Assembly (NCBI GenBank): GCA_029851415.1
Contig: CM056741.1
Span: 146,246,522 to 146,310,521 of the forward strand
Direction of reading: 5' to 3'
From: Eretmocerus hayati
Taxonomy: Eukaryota; Arthropoda; Insecta; Hymenoptera; Aphelinidae
DNA length: 64,000 bases
The translations under genes were made by a program, and so were the position numbers. Positions 1 to 12,416 of this stretch are shown here, in pieces. Each line of letters begins with the position of its first letter. Positions within the stretch are counted from its first letter, which is position 1. Below the pieces are notes generated by a model. It saw only the letters and a list, made by a program, of their open reading frames with translations, searched no databases and had not been told where the DNA came from.

Positions 1-3000
1 ACTGCTCGCCTATACGTGTGTATGTATTATTGCCACGACAGAATATCAATAAATTATAATTGCAAATTCGACAAAACTCGTTCCCGAAACTTGTGAATCG
101 GATAGATTTTCTCTGAGATTAGAAAAGTAAAAAAATTCTGGTCGCACAGCGTTCGCTGAGCGTAAAAAAAAAACGAGACACCCCACGGCAATATTCATCA
201 TCGAACTACACTCGTAAATACTCTACGCATGCCTCGATAACTTTTACTGTTATATCTTCTACGCTTAAAAGTCGTGCCTCAAGGCAAGTTGTCTACATAC
301 ACCTACTTATATCGGGCATGGTTTACTTTTATATACCTGACACAAAAGCTGCGGACAAATTCCTTCAGAGATATGTTCCCCGATGGGTCGATCGGAATGC
401 ACCGAAACAAGTCTCGTCCGCCGAAATTCATGATGTGGGAGATGATGCTTCGTCCCTCCGCGATGCTCACATACATAACACGGCGCTTCGTTATATACTC
501 TGACTATCGTTAATGGCATGTGTGTATATGTATATGACTGTTTCATGAATTGGCCAGGCTGCATACATAGTGCAAAAAATACAAGGACACTCGCACACCA
601 GCGATATTTTGTATATGCAAGCCGAGCGGGCTCTGGTGTCGGGTCGGGTGCGAGATACATCCGGGGGACGGGCGGGTGGCTGGGCTCATGTGGGGGAGGT
701 CGAAAAAGAGCTTTTTGGAGTGCGCTCCGTGCAGCTTGGCCAATATATAGGTGTGTGTTCGTCTGTGTATAATGGCACAACGTGTTTTCGTCTAATGTAC
801 TTTTTTTGATGTCCTTGATGCGACGAGTAGAAAGAGAGAAAGAGAGAGGCAAAGTCTGTGCGAATAAATGCCGCGCACAGAAAACAGCTCGCGGGCGTGT
901 GCGCTTATGTAGTCGGGTTTAGCTTTTTGGCCGCTTCTCCCTACTCTTCATGCCTAATACTCATCGTCGTTATAATACCAACACATATTGAGAGACTCTG
1001 ATGATGGGTGCAAAATACACGTGTGTGCAGTTGGCAAAATGTGCGCGACGCAAGCATATCCGCACAAAATACACGGGCTGCAGACGAATTTTAGGGAACG
1101 GCTCTCTCTCTCTATCTTGCATTAGGCGCGACCTTTGCTGTCAAAATAACGAACGGAGGGATGGGATGGGACGTTCCACGTATTATACGGTCTAATTCCT
1201 ATTTATTAACATATTGATGCGCACCGTGTACGCAAATCGCTCGCGGGGTTGCCGATGCCACAACGATCGCTCTGTAGATCGGCTCGATGCTTGTCTCGAT
1301 GCTTGCACACGCGCACAGCAGCTCGTTATTATCGCATGAAGATGCCGATAGCTCCCGAAGAGCTGCTGTTTCAACTGCACGCACGCACCCTATCCATCGT
1401 ATTCATTCATAATAATATAATTGACGAGGTGGTTTAGTATGATGCACCGTTGCACATTTTAGATAATAGTTAATTTTTTAAAATCACGCAACGCTTAAAA
1501 ATTTGGTGAAATTTCACGTAAACTGTCAAGATATCCGTGATAGTGACTGGTCTGCTGCAGAAAAATTGGCATTTCGCCTTTTTTTCGCGATAATTTTTTT
1601 CATTCTGGGGCCAGGGCCGTCACAGAGAAGTTTGTTCGGGAGAGACGGGGCTTATCTTAGGATTGAAGCTCGCAAAAAAGGGATACGTAATGAGTCTGGT
1701 GATCGAGTCCAATTCGGTAATCTATTAGTATATAGATGCATCAGAATATCTCGTCTAACTGCAATCCAGTGAAAATAAATTGAGTGATATGATGAGAGAG
1801 AAAAGCGAGGGTGATTGAATCGAATAATACTTTTATGAACAGTAGAGCTTGCGCTCTGCTTCGGATGACTGAAAAAATTTCATCTTGGTCTCATCCAAGA
1901 ATTGCAAGCGATTTTGACTGTTGGAATTCGTTTAAACGAGATCTCGTTCTAGATTCCATCTTTCGGAAAAATTTGATTGCATTAGTATTAACGTAAGATT
2001 AGCGAATCGCGAGAGTGTCGAATAGTTCTAGATTCATTTCTCATTTCGGTTATCTTAATCAATGACTGAATACCCACGATTTTCTAAGCCTGCAACTTCT
2101 TGGCTAAAATACACTTCCTAGAAATCACTTATAAAATACACACAGAGTGTACAAGCCACCCCAAACACAAAATTCGCGATTTCTAGCATTATAAGTGCAG
2201 TATTTAGATCAATCTTAAATGATTACCACTATGAAAGTGTCGTCGAGATCATGCATTGAGTTTCATCATCCTGAAAGTCATAATCATTGGAAAAATTGTC
2301 GTAAAACCTTCAGTTCTCAACTTTATAGGAATGCGTACACGCTAATTATACTAGGATAAACCCATCAATCAGTTTGGATTTATGAAATTCAAATGAGACA
2401 TGCTTCCATTCTTCCCAGAACTCTTTAGCGATTGGAAAAAAATTGCAAGTGAATCAACCAAACTGATGGTAAAAGCCCCACTCCTGCGTGCTTTGTACAT
2501 TTATGCATGTTACGCCAAATCGTCCAAAAGTCGCGACGCGAAACAAGTTGCAAGCGTACTTTTATCCGCGAGCCAGACGAAGACGAGCACAAAGAGAGGA
2601 GAATTTCGGTATAGGCCCAGTCGAAATGTGCACTCGCCCCGCCACCGCATCATCGGTTTGTGTTTATCCGGGCCTCATATATACAGCGCATGCAGTCAAG
2701 GTCAGCGTGGCGGCGCGGTGCGGTGACGACGACGGCATTCCCCCGCCGGTTTTTTCGGCGCTTGTGTATATTACAACGAGCATCAGCGCACCGTCCGAAA
2801 TACCTGCCCGTGACTTTGCGATACTAGGCAGATATACACAGGTACACACATGTGCATCAACTACATGAACTGCCTAATAGTTTCAGAGTCCCAAAAGCAC
2901 CATCCCTATTGTATGGAGTGCGTCATCGTGCAATCTCGAATAGATCCGAGGACGATTTCTGCTTAGTGCCCTCTTCTACAAAGTACACTGTGAGAGGGTA

Positions 3001-4107
3001 TTTTTTCGGGATGACCAGCAGCCCCATTGTGTGACACGCGCACGTGCACCGTCACGCCTTCGCTAATGCATTGTGCCCTCTCCCCGAAAATGATTCTATC
3101 TACAATTCTATAGAGCCAAAGTATACCGATGTATATACCGATGCCAGTCGGATGCCAGTGCACCACCTTCAAATTTGGATTTTTCAGACGAGTTTTTACG
3201 AGTTTTTTTATTCCTACTAAGTTTACACCTATTGTGAATCACTCTTAGAATCACTTGAGTTGGGAGGTGAATTGGTTGGAATTGATTCGCAGTTGCTACC
3301 AATTCATCCGGATTGTTCAGAGTATGACTGTGAGGTGGTGTTTTTCTTTCCACTCACTCAACTGGGGCCCAACACTTGGCAAGAGCTTGATTATTCCACC
3401 CGATGCTTACCTGGAACATAAGAAATGTCAAATGATAAGTATTCGTGTGGTTTATTTTGGGAGAAGTATCAAGATAAAATGTTTCAGACAGCCCTGAGTG
3501 TAGGAGATCTTCCAAATTCACAAAAAATGCTTCAAGATTCGCAATTATTTCATACCATACATTTCCATGGTGAATTATGTTCAAATGGACAATTCATCCA
3601 TGATACTCAATCGTCCGAACAAAAGTCTAACCAGATTCTTTCTTAATCGGTTCCTTGTTCCTACAGTCTAAGTGCGGGGAGCTTTCAGGATGAGTTTCAG
3701 GGATTATGAGCTTTATGAAACCTGCATTCCTGTATTGCACGAGATTGATTATGGATAAACGCCAAGTTCGGTGAAACAAGTCCGTAAGTTCATTGCAACA
3801 TGAAAAACCAATGCTTCAAGACCAAACGAGGGGAATAAAAGCTAACATTTTTCTAAGAAGCCCGTCAAGACAGGACGTCCCTAATTTTTTGATAAGAAGG
3901 AATCAAGAGTAGTTTGTTGTAGTAGTTGGATTGCATGTTTTTCGTGTCCTTTGAGCTCTGCTTGAAACAGACTTACCATGGCGTTCAAATCAGAATATCT
4001 GGACCTAATTACTACAAGGATTCATTATGATGGGAAACTCGCACAAAGATGATGATGAAAGACGAGGAAGCACAGATATTTAAACTATGTTCAAAATTTT
4101 ATAACTC
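1..4107. other. Non-coding stretch, no supported gene
   Basis: I see no recognisable gene here. Several open frames overlap on both strands in the GC-richer part (about 300-850). The longest is 181 codons on the minus strand (307-852), but it has no recognisable domain and competes with open frames on the plus strand. There is a GA-rich tract near 829-848 and a short CT tract near 1103-1116. GC-rich, CpG-containing sequence lies at about 2570-2780. This is probably intergenic or intronic DNA. Confidence 0.6.
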
Positions 4108-4528
4108 CCCTAGTAAAAATAAGTGCCTCATGATCATATATGAACATGTTCCCGACCGGACTGTGGTCATATATGACCACCTATGACCATGAGGCCGGAG
4201 TCATAGGTCGTCATTGGTCTCCATACTTGATCCTAGGAATTCATGTTGGAAATGAAGCACTTTATTGCCAATTCGAAATGTTTCTCAATCCGAAGCTTCG
4301 AAATAAGCGCGATTGGGGCTCCAACTGCTAGGCCTCCATCCGATATTGAAAATGTCATGTACAACCACTTGATTACAATACCCTACGGCCATTTACGAGT
4401 TGGTTTTGTGTACCTATGACTAACCATGGAGACATAATATTTTCTGAGGTCATAGATGGTCATAGATGACCATAGTTCGGCTGGGAACATGTTCATATAT
4501 GATCATGAGGCACTTATTTTTACTAGGG
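4108..4528. mobile_element. Non-autonomous inverted-repeat element (MITE-like), 421 bp
   Basis: The ends are exact reverse complements. The left end reads CCCTAGTAAAAATAAGTGCC and continues for about 46 bp to GTTCCC near 4152; the right end mirrors it and finishes ACTAGGG at 4528. The inverted similarity continues inward with scattered mismatches to about 85 bp per arm, through repeated ATGACC/GGTCAT words. There is no coding capacity inside. I cannot define a target-site duplication with certainty. This is the structure of a miniature inverted-repeat element; the superfamily is not assigned. Confidence 0.85.
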
Positions 4529-5923
4529 TCATTCTCTAATCAAAGGTGACATGAGTAGTTTACCGAGGTATTTACAATGCGCATACTAAAACGGATCCAA
4601 GTTGTGAGTTTCCTCGTGAATCCAAGAATTGAATCTTTTTTATTACAATCATTCTCTCAATTGGCGTTACCAAAAGATAAATATCGTTTGGAACGTCAAA
4701 TTCACTCCACCAAAGACTTGGGTAATGGTAGTTGCTTTCGATGGAGATACTGCAACCTTTGGATTTTTGTCTATAGCTGAAGCGCTTGATTGATGAGGAC
4801 ATCACTGGTTATGAGCGCTTTGTTAGCCGAAACACTCGAGAAATGAGAGTATATATTTGCCGGATAAGAACATTACAGACAAGGGTCCAAAAGAATTTTA
4901 TCAAGCGTGAACACTGCATAAGGAATCTCGAATACTTTAGCCAAGAAAAAGACAATCACAAGTAGAATGGTAAGACGAGTGAAGAGTCGAACCCTGGACT
5001 CGAATATGCATCCATAACCAGGCATGAAAGGTAGAAAAAGCAGTGGTCAAATATTATAACCCAGTGCAAAAAGAAGCGAAAAAGCAGCCTTTGAAAAAAC
5101 AAGGATTAGAGCCATGAAGATTACAGGACTCGTTATAGGAGATGTAGAGGCCAAATGAAATTTCCAAAGCACATTACCGGACGCTTGTACGAAATGGCGA
5201 GGATTCTACAATATCATTTGACAGCTCTTGGCTTTGGATGTGCAAGCATTCTCGAGTCGGTTCAAAATCTACGTTTATATGCACGTATAGCCGGATTGTA
5301 AAATAATGCACACGATACGAAGAGGTGATGCAGCTGCAAAGTCATCCTCTTTATCTCTCTCTTCAATCGTTGATTTGATTTCTTTTTCACTTTTGCCCTG
5401 CCCACCTTTTGCCAAATGTATTTCAATCCAACGACAACACGTCAAACTAGTATTGATCGAGACAGCCCAAAATGACAATTTTTTGCGACACAATCTTTCA
5501 AGCGTGCAATAATTGAATCACGATTGAGTCGCGTATTTGATCCGCAACGAGTTTTTTTTTTCAAGTCTGCGCATAAAATAGCATTTACACTCTCTTTTTT
5601 GTGGCCATAAACTTTCGTGTTCGTCTCGAACATCAATCCAAATGAAGTGCACTCATTTGATATGGCACGTTGAGTGCATTTTGTCAAAACAAGATTCACG
5701 ATCATGATTTTCAAATCAGAAAATTTCTTTAATAGAATTCAAGAGCTTCGTGGTGATGATGGGCAAAATTATTCCACAAGAAAACATATGAAAAAGATAG
5801 ATTCCAATATGAGACAAAAAATGACAAAATGATTACAAGTTTTTTCCAAATAGTTGAAGTTTCTTCTGAAAATCATAAAATGGAAAATGAAGGATGAAAG
5901 TTACACAAATGACACGCTGGAGG
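4529..5923. other. Non-coding stretch
   Basis: No gene is supported. Short open frames (77 codons or less for most) occur on both strands without motifs. The text at 4790-4840 carries a TGATGAGGA...GCCGAAAC pattern that only loosely resembles the tail signature described at 13614 and 28860. Confidence 0.5.
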
Positions 5924-6747
5924 TAAGGTAAGTGTACCCAACTTGCCCCATACGCCGATCTCAGAAATGGGCACTCATGGACCTTCCCGCATATTTTTTT
6001 CACTTTTGTTATGTTGAAATATAAGAAAGTACGTAGTTTGTTGCATCGACTCCGTATCATTTCTACGTCCTCTTGAAAATTTGAAGTGATTTTTCCATTT
6101 TTCCTGTTTGCACTACTAAGAAATCACCGAGGAAATCGCGTCCACTAAAACCGGTGCGAATTTATTCTCAATCGACCAATTTTGACGTACTTTAGAGCAT
6201 TCAATTCTTTGTCTCAAGACCTTCGAAACCCGGTCTTCAGATTTGCAAAACTCTAGTTTGCAGCAACATTATTTACAAAACACGGAGATGATTTGAGAAA
6301 CGAGAATGCCGACATCGGAGTGTACCCAACATGTCCCCATATGGTTATCTCGGAAAGGCGTGCAGCATGGCTCTTTTTACCACCCAGAACGTGTTGACCA
6401 CACCAAAATAGGTCGAAAACAATGTCTTGTGCCAGCTAGAAGCTCCAAACGTCGCTGCACGGTAATAAAATCGGATCAAAGCGATTTTATGCCCTTTATC
6501 GCGGATTTACATTGTTTTAAATGACGGGGGAAAATTGGGTACAAACTTTTGTAAACTCTTAAGAATCACGTTTTGGGAGAATTCAAACAGCTCGGCTCCA
6601 GTTGATCCAAATTAAATGTACTTTAACTCATTCTGAAGGTCTTGAGACAAACTTTAAAATGAGCTAAGGTACGTTGGAAAACATTGAGATGGGCCAGTAT
6701 TATTAAGAAAAAGGCTTAATGAGGGCAAGTTGGGTACACTTACCTTA
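5924..6747. mobile_element. Family B foldback element, 824 bp, with nested unit
   Basis: The left end reads TAAGGTAAGTGTACCCAACT from 5924; the right end is its reverse complement, finishing CACTTACCTTA at 6747. Inverted similarity extends inward: TTTGTCTCAAGACCTTC-type sequence near 6210 is mirrored near 6640-6660, so most of the element is a long degenerate palindrome. The outermost TA on each side could be a TA target duplication. The centre holds a shorter unit with the same kind of ends (6320-6542). There is no transposase frame. Confidence 0.8.
6320..6542. repeat. Family B core unit, nested copy
   Basis: This ~223-bp unit begins TGTACCCAACATGTCCCCAT and ends with GGGGG...TTGGGTAC. It is clearly related to 33583-33789: both share AAAATAGGTCG, AGCTCCAAA, TTTTATGC.CTTTATCG and GATTTACAT.GTTTT.AATGA in the same order. 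It sits inside the longer family B palindrome, which suggests either self-insertion or a composite element. Confidence 0.75.
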
Positions 6748-7372
6748 TTTAATCATTCAGTACAAGGGCTGACATAAAGAACACTCGAAGTATCGATTTT
6801 CAAGACTTTTAGTCTGGCAAACGCAAGTAGTTGGTTTACAGAGTCATGCGCGCAAGGGAGCACGAAATGACATTTACTGTTATCCGATTACCGAGTCACG
6901 CATAATTCCCGACCCTTGAAACTTCACTTTTCTCAGCGGGAGAATAATTCTCTCTCCTCTACCTCTTTTTCCCCTGATGTGTCAAAGCTTTTCGCGCATA
7001 ATTCTGAGCTTAACTTGATACTCAAGCTCATTATTGAACATTTTCCCTACTTTAATGTAAGTGTCATAATCCAAGAAGATGTCCTCTTTTCATCAAGATT
7101 TCAGAGCTACCATGGAGAGCCATCCAATGAGCTCGAGCACATGAAAAATTAACGTCTGCCATCTTGCAGAGAAATAATTTTGAAATAGTGTACTCTGGGA
7201 AAATTTCATAAAATCGGAGAATCACATGCTCGGTTAATGTTTCAAAAAAATATTCAAGTGTCTCACAATAGATTTTGATCAAGTCATTAACTTCTTTACG
7301 TTTGGTATCTTGACATGTGCTGTGATGATGGGAGATAAGGTTTTTGAATTTTGACGGAACTTCATTTTTATA
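6748..7372. other. Non-coding stretch
   Basis: Mostly AT-rich sequence between the family B element and the twin hairpins. I see no gene, no clear repeat and no RNA signature. Confidence 0.5.
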
Positions 7373-7467
7373 TTTATACGTCCATACGTAGAAACAGCGT
7401 GTTTCTAGGCCTCCTCGCTACGCGAGGAGACCTGGAAACAAGCTGTTTCTGCGTACAGACGTATAAA
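7373..7467. repeat. Long hairpin 1 of a twin-hairpin pair
   Basis: A 95-bp dyad centred on 7420. The arms run from TTTATACGTC (7373) to CTCCTCGC (7418) and from GCGAGGAG (7422) to GACGTATAAA (7467). They are about 46 bp each with only a few mismatches and a 3-nt loop (TAC). Both arms contain GAAACAGC or its complement. It is separated from the second hairpin by six bases. Confidence 0.85.
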
Positions 7468-7473
7468 ACTGCA

Positions 7474-7587
7474 TACGCGTCTCGTGCGGAAACATTTTTC
7501 CTTCGGGAAAACCAAGCTGGACGGTGCCATCGCCCACGTCCAGCTTGGTTTCCCGAAGGAAAAAATGTTTCCAGCACTCGACGCGTA
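7474..7587. repeat. Long hairpin 2 of a twin-hairpin pair
   Basis: A 114-bp inverted repeat. The left arm runs from TACGCGTC (7474) to CAAGCTGGACG (7523) and the right arm from CGTCCAGCTTGG (7537) to GACGCGTA (7587). Arms are about 50 bp with one- or two-base differences and a ~13-nt loop. The stem includes GGAAACATTTTTCC followed by TTCGGGAAA. Open frames crossing it are a consequence of the palindrome and are not called as genes. Confidence 0.85.
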
Positions 7588-10500
7588 ATGTACTATGATT
7601 GTATCAGAACAAAAACCCCAACCATGAGTCTTATTCGTGGATTTCAAACTATTAGCGTGAGACCAATAGAAGGTGATTAAAAATTAATTGATCCAAGTCT
7701 GATGCTTGAAAAACTTGATTTTGATTCTGAGATACTTTATGAGAATATTTTCAAGTCAGTTATCCTCACTATTGAAGTACAAATAAACTGATGAAAACTC
7801 TTGGGGAAAATAAAAAAACAACGTCACAAAGAGCTTTGAACCAATATTCTTATTTATGAAAATTTTGATTCCCGCATGTTTTCTGTAAAAATCCAAAATA
7901 TTACATTCCATACACAGTTCATGAGGTTTTAGCCTCGGGTTTAGCTTGCTTTTGAGCGATTGGTTTTTGGCCTGAGCCTATACAGGCAAAGGTCGAAATA
8001 ATCGCTCGGAAGCGGGGAGCTACATTCACGAGTTGCGAATACTATTTTTTGCAATTTTGTAAGCACCCAAACATCAGAAAATTGCAAAAAACACATTCCT
8101 ATACTATTATTCCAATTTCGATATCCAAAGAAGGAATTCCTTTTGTGGAGTTCGACAATCTGCATCTTCTGATGAGGAAGCTGGTACAGTAAACAGACTC
8201 AAGTTATGAAAGATATTTTTAAAAGATTGGTTTTCAAACAGGAGAGATATAATGTAAAAATTAAGAGTGTGGTTCCACTACCCATCATCAAATTTACAAA
8301 CCCTCCCCCGACGCACATCCAAATTAAGCTCGCGTGCACGTGGCAGAATGCATTATTCCTCATCACAGTGTTTGCAAGAAAGTGAACAAAGAAATCTTGA
8401 ATCAAGCCTTGCGACTGGCTAATCTTATTGAAAATTCAAAAACGGTTAGATATACTCTGTGATGGCAACAGCAATGTAGGCTGGGCTTGTATAGGCTAGC
8501 TTGATTAACGAGTGACCTGCAAAAAAGGTAGTAGGGGGTGCCCAAAAAGTCGTTCAAGGTCTCAGCGTCTGCCAGCGGGGATTAAGGATGGCTTTACCCT
8601 TCCGCGATCCAAGTGGCGTAGCAAAGCATCTTGCCTATCCTATCTCTTGTATACACGCGTGCCCAAAGTTTCAGCCGCATCAACAACAGCAGCCGCCGAT
8701 GTGCAAAATGATAAAGGCGAACGGGCAAAATAGACGCGCGGGGGTATGAGGTGTGCACGCGCGCAGCCGCTCGTTTACTCTATATATCTTTTTGGCTATT
8801 GAGAAACACCTGTCGGAAGTATAAAATACCTAGAACTGTTGGACGTGCTTGAGAGATATAGGTCCGAAAGTGTCTAATAGGTAAAAAGGGAATATAAGGG
8901 CGGGTTGCTCATACATACGCTCGTCGGTCGGTCGGTCGGTCGGACGGACGATCTCTCTCTACATCAATCGTCGCTCGAAAAATCGGCCTAGGGCATATCA
9001 CCTAATATCGCTTAGCACAGCTGCAAGCACGCGTGATGGGCCAACGTTTTCAATTGTTCGTACAAAGCGTGCATGCACCCATGCAGAGAGGTAAAGAAAG
9101 GGAAGACAAAATCGCTCGCGTAGTCACAGCCGCCTAGCTTAGACTACTAGCTTGTATAGTGTGGGTACCCTCTTCCTCCTCTTCCTCCTCCTCCTCACCC
9201 TCTTGCCTCGTGGTATACTCGTTATCCTTGAAGAGTCTCCTTCCTCATCCTCTCGACTTGCTTTGCTCTCGTTTTGTTTTAGCATCGCTCGGGACCAGAA
9301 AAAACTATGCAGCCACAAAGAATCGTATAGAGGCTGCACATAGTCTCGCAACGATGGCACTGGGCTATATACTAGGCCAGATTGCCACGAAAAGACAGAC
9401 GGATATATGGATGAGGGCATGGAGGCACGAGGTTGAGTGTATGGCATAGAAAATAGATAAAGAATGAGGCAGTGAGACGAGGAGGCGCATTGCTTAGCGA
9501 GTACACAGACGAATCCGGAGTTTGCACAAAAACTGTCCAAGCCATTGGTGTATATGTATTTTGAGCGAGAAAAAGTAAGGGCGGACGTGCAAGAGACGAG
9601 CTTTTAGGAAGTCAAGTCATCTGGAGTTGTGATGTGAAGTCACTGCAGTGCGTTATATGAACCGAGTGGAATCTAAAGTCTCGGTCTTTCCTTCAACAAT
9701 GAACCTTCTGCAAGCTCTGTAGATTTCGTATGACGATGGTGGTTGTGCGACGATGATGAGGATACGATGATGATGGCGTCTTTTCATCATCATCTCAAAA
9801 AGGCTCGTGTATGCATAAAAATTCGTATACGTTAGTCGTATTATGAATCTCGTCTAGTGGCCTAAAAGATTTTTTTCGTGTTTTTTTCATGCACATTTGC
9901 TCAATTTTCGAGATCCCTCCATTCCCTTTCAGATGCAAGTAGCAGAATTTTTTACTTTTTCTATTCTGGATATTTCTTGTCTAGCAGGGCGTTTCAGTTC
10001 TTAGATTTTCCATACTGAACAAGACATCACTATAGGTGGATTACCATATTAGCATCTGAAAGACTCTTATGTTCCCCAACTCCTACTCGAAAACAGTGCA
10101 GATGCAGCATCAGGGATAATTACTGCCTTGACCTAACCTAAATCGTCTGACCTAGCCCGGACGCATCTCCTTAATTTATGTATTATGGTTGCAGTAATCA
10201 TAATTCTCACATAGTTGGATCTTTGATCAATTCAAGGCAAGGAAATGAAAGAAGGAACGATTTTTCAGGGAACCATTGTGATAGATTTGAATAAGAACCC
10301 TCAGAATTAATCCGAAATCCGACTCAATAACTTTGACGAAAATCGTGGTTTTGATTCTGTTGAGCAAATTTCTGAGCCTCTTGCAGATTGAATAAGATAC
10401 GATTAGTTGTTGTTAAAGCTGCCGGGCTTAAACCCATCTGGCCCTGTACAAAATGCACGTTGATGCTAGCCATACATGATACAAATTTGAGAATTCCTGT

Positions 10501-11233
10501 GTAGAATTGGAATCTATGAAAGTGGAAACGTGTTTGTATGTTGCTAGTTTATTGCTAGTATTGATACACCTATAAATTTACACTGTATCGCATGCGGGAT
10601 CAAACAATTACAACAAAATTTATAAGATGGCAGATAGCCTCATTCAGTTTGAGAGGATGATCATTGGTGAGGAAGATGCGCATGATGTATTTGCGTCAGA
10701 AAATCATGATGAGAATCAGTTATACGAAGAAGAAATGTCCTGTTAACTGAGTAACTACTGATTCGCTTTTTAATGAATGTGAGACCAATAACTGATAGCA
10801 CTCCAGCAAAATACAAGTGAATGAAAAAACTATGAGGATTATCCATGATGGCTTTACTAATCTATGAGGATTGTTCATCAAGTATTCCTTCAGCAACGAC
10901 TCGCTTTTCCCGTTTCAGTTGATCTTCATTCAAGAGATGATTAAAACGTCTTTATTGGAAAGTCTTCACATATTCACGGGTGAAAGAAATGCCGAGTAAT
11001 GCATTGAGAAGGCTTGACAACTAATAGTAAATGAAGGAATTGTCTAAAAGCGTCGTTCTTGGCGTTGCCAATAGGAGTTGATTTGGAGTACTCCTCGTTG
11101 ATCGTCTCAGATGAGGACGATGAGCATTAAAAAGTAGTGAGAAATAACTCGTGAGATCCTTTGGGTTCCTATCAGAAATGATATTTGGTGCTAGTTATCT
11201 GAGAGGGCTATACTGCCTTCGTTTTGCTACTAA
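7588..11233. other. Non-coding stretch with microsatellites
   Basis: No gene is supported. Contents include a TCGG tetranucleotide run (8921-8950), a CT/CCT-rich pyrimidine tract (about 9168-9260) that creates a spurious 133-codon frame on the minus strand (9139-9540), and GATGAT/CATCAT repeats near 9750-9800. The remainder is AT-rich with frequent stops in every frame. Confidence 0.55.
8921..8950. repeat. TCGG tetranucleotide microsatellite
   Basis: About five tandem TCGG units followed by two GGAC variants, ending CGGACGGACG. Confidence 0.9.
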
Positions 11234-11562
11234 CAAGGGGAGTCCGGAGTCTCCGGGTCCTGAAATCTCACCAAAATTTTTTTACAGTTTCGTAGCACCT
11301 AGAATATGAAGAACCCAAAGCAACTCTGTCAAATGGGCCTTCTGTTCTGAGCTACAGCCAGAAACTTCAACATTGCTAGTATATCTATATATATCACTTT
11401 TTAACATGGGCCTATATGGGCAATGCTAATGTCATGGGCTGTAGCTCTGAACGGGAGGCCCATTTGACAGAGTTGCCTTAGATTCTTCATATTCTAGATG
11501 GTACGAAACTGTGAAAAAGTTTTGGTGAAATTTCAGGACCCGGAAACTCCGGACTCCCCTTG
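11234..11562. mobile_element. Family A foldback element, copy 1 (329 bp)
   Basis: The left end is CAAGGGGAGTCCGGAGT and the right end is its reverse complement, ACTCCGGACTCCCCTTG. The arms stay inverted for most of the length: CAAATGGGCC.TCTGTTC and ATTCTAGATGGTACGAAAC-type blocks occur on both sides. The central part includes GGGCCTATATGGGCAATGCT. It is flanked on both sides by TAA (11231-11233 and 11563-11565), consistent with a 3-bp target duplication. There is no coding content. Same family as 29508-29829 and 33861-34187, but more diverged. Confidence 0.85.
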
Positions 11563-11893
11563 TAAGAGCGAGACTAAGAGCCAACCACGGAAGAGGCGGC
11601 GAGGTGTTACATGGCCTCGTAATCTTCAGTAGTACCAACATCAAAGTAAATAGTACTGCCACGGTCAAAAGTACGTAGGGAGAATTGACCGATTCAATCA
11701 GGTTCTTTCTGAAGCTTCAGAACAAAACATGCCTATACAGGCCCACTTTTATGATGATAGTTTTTAATTGCGCTTTCCATGACAAAGTAGCAGTCATAAT
11801 ATGAGTCCTAAATTATTGCACTATTTGACGCACGGCAGCTCGGTGTCTCTAATTTTCATGGTTGATAAGCCATCGAAGTCTATCGATTTCAAG

Positions 11894-12416
11894 TATTGGG
11901 AAGTGACATCCATGTTAAATTCTTGGGGGCATGCAATAGTTTACGACTCGCCGCAGATGGCGCTGTCTAGTAACAAGCCCGTGTTAAGGCGATGCGGTCA
12001 CCATGCAAGCTGAAAATCATTCCCAACTTTCTCCGATTCTGTTGCGATTTGGGCTAAACGACGAGCGCACAAATATTTGTTATCATCTAACTTAGATTTT
12101 TCCGCTCTTCGTTAAGCCCAAATTGCAATAAAATCGGAGAAAGTTGGGAATGAAAATGTGCGTATATTATAGGTTAGAAGGTTCCCGTGGCCGAGTAATT
12201 CCTACTTTCCTCCGATTCTCTTATAACTTGGGCTAAGCGGTGGATTGAGGAATACAATTTGGACAATAATAAGTATCCGACAACTCGTCTCACAATTTGA
12301 ATCATCAAACTTTTCATGTAAGATGCATTTTCAAGGTCCATGGTCGCGGTGCACCGCATCGCCTTAAGCTCGGGGTATGCGGCCGCAATGTTTGACCCTG
12401 ATGTCACTTCCCAATA
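11894..12416. repeat. Inverted sequence pair flanking a family C element
   Basis: TATTGGGAAGTGACATC occurs at 11894-11910 and its exact reverse complement at 12400-12416. Similarity extends more weakly on both sides of each block. Read in opposite directions, both give a YWEVTS-containing peptide in short open frames (plus strand 11801-12013, minus strand 12174-12485). The family C element lies between the two blocks. This may be an older, larger palindromic element or two inverted fragments of a former coding sequence. Confidence 0.55.
11984..12367. mobile_element. Family C TTAA-bounded element, copy 1 (384 bp)
   Basis: It begins TTAAGGCGATGCGGTCACC and ends CCGCATCGCCTTAA. Both ends carry TTAA, as does the second copy at 34721-35109, so TTAA is a good candidate for the target duplication (as in piggyBac or Sola3 types; the superfamily is inferred only from that). 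Inside are two consecutive imperfect hairpin units built from CTCCGATTCT, TTTGGGCTAA.CG and their complements. There is no coding content. Confidence 0.8.

Noticed and set aside
307..852. 181-codon minus-strand open frame
   Set aside because: Overlapped by open frames in other phases on the plus strand in a GC-rich patch, with no recognisable domain, signal or splice context. It is the longest non-element frame but not long enough to stand alone.
4790..4850. TGATGAGGA...GCCGAAAC as a third hammerhead-like tail
   Set aside because: The spacing is long and the stem between the two strands is not evident; too weak to call.
4987..5030. Possible tRNA T-arm (GGGTTCGACTC on the minus strand)
   Set aside because: The flanking bases do not form a T-stem and no acceptor or D-arm partner was found.
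7351..7680. 109-codon plus-strand and overlapping minus-strand frames
   Set aside because: Both strands stay open because the sequence is two palindromes; not evidence of coding.
9139..9540. 133-codon minus-strand open frame
   Set aside because: Its C-terminal R/K/E-rich part is produced by the CCT/CTC pyrimidine tract, and the rest has no motif.
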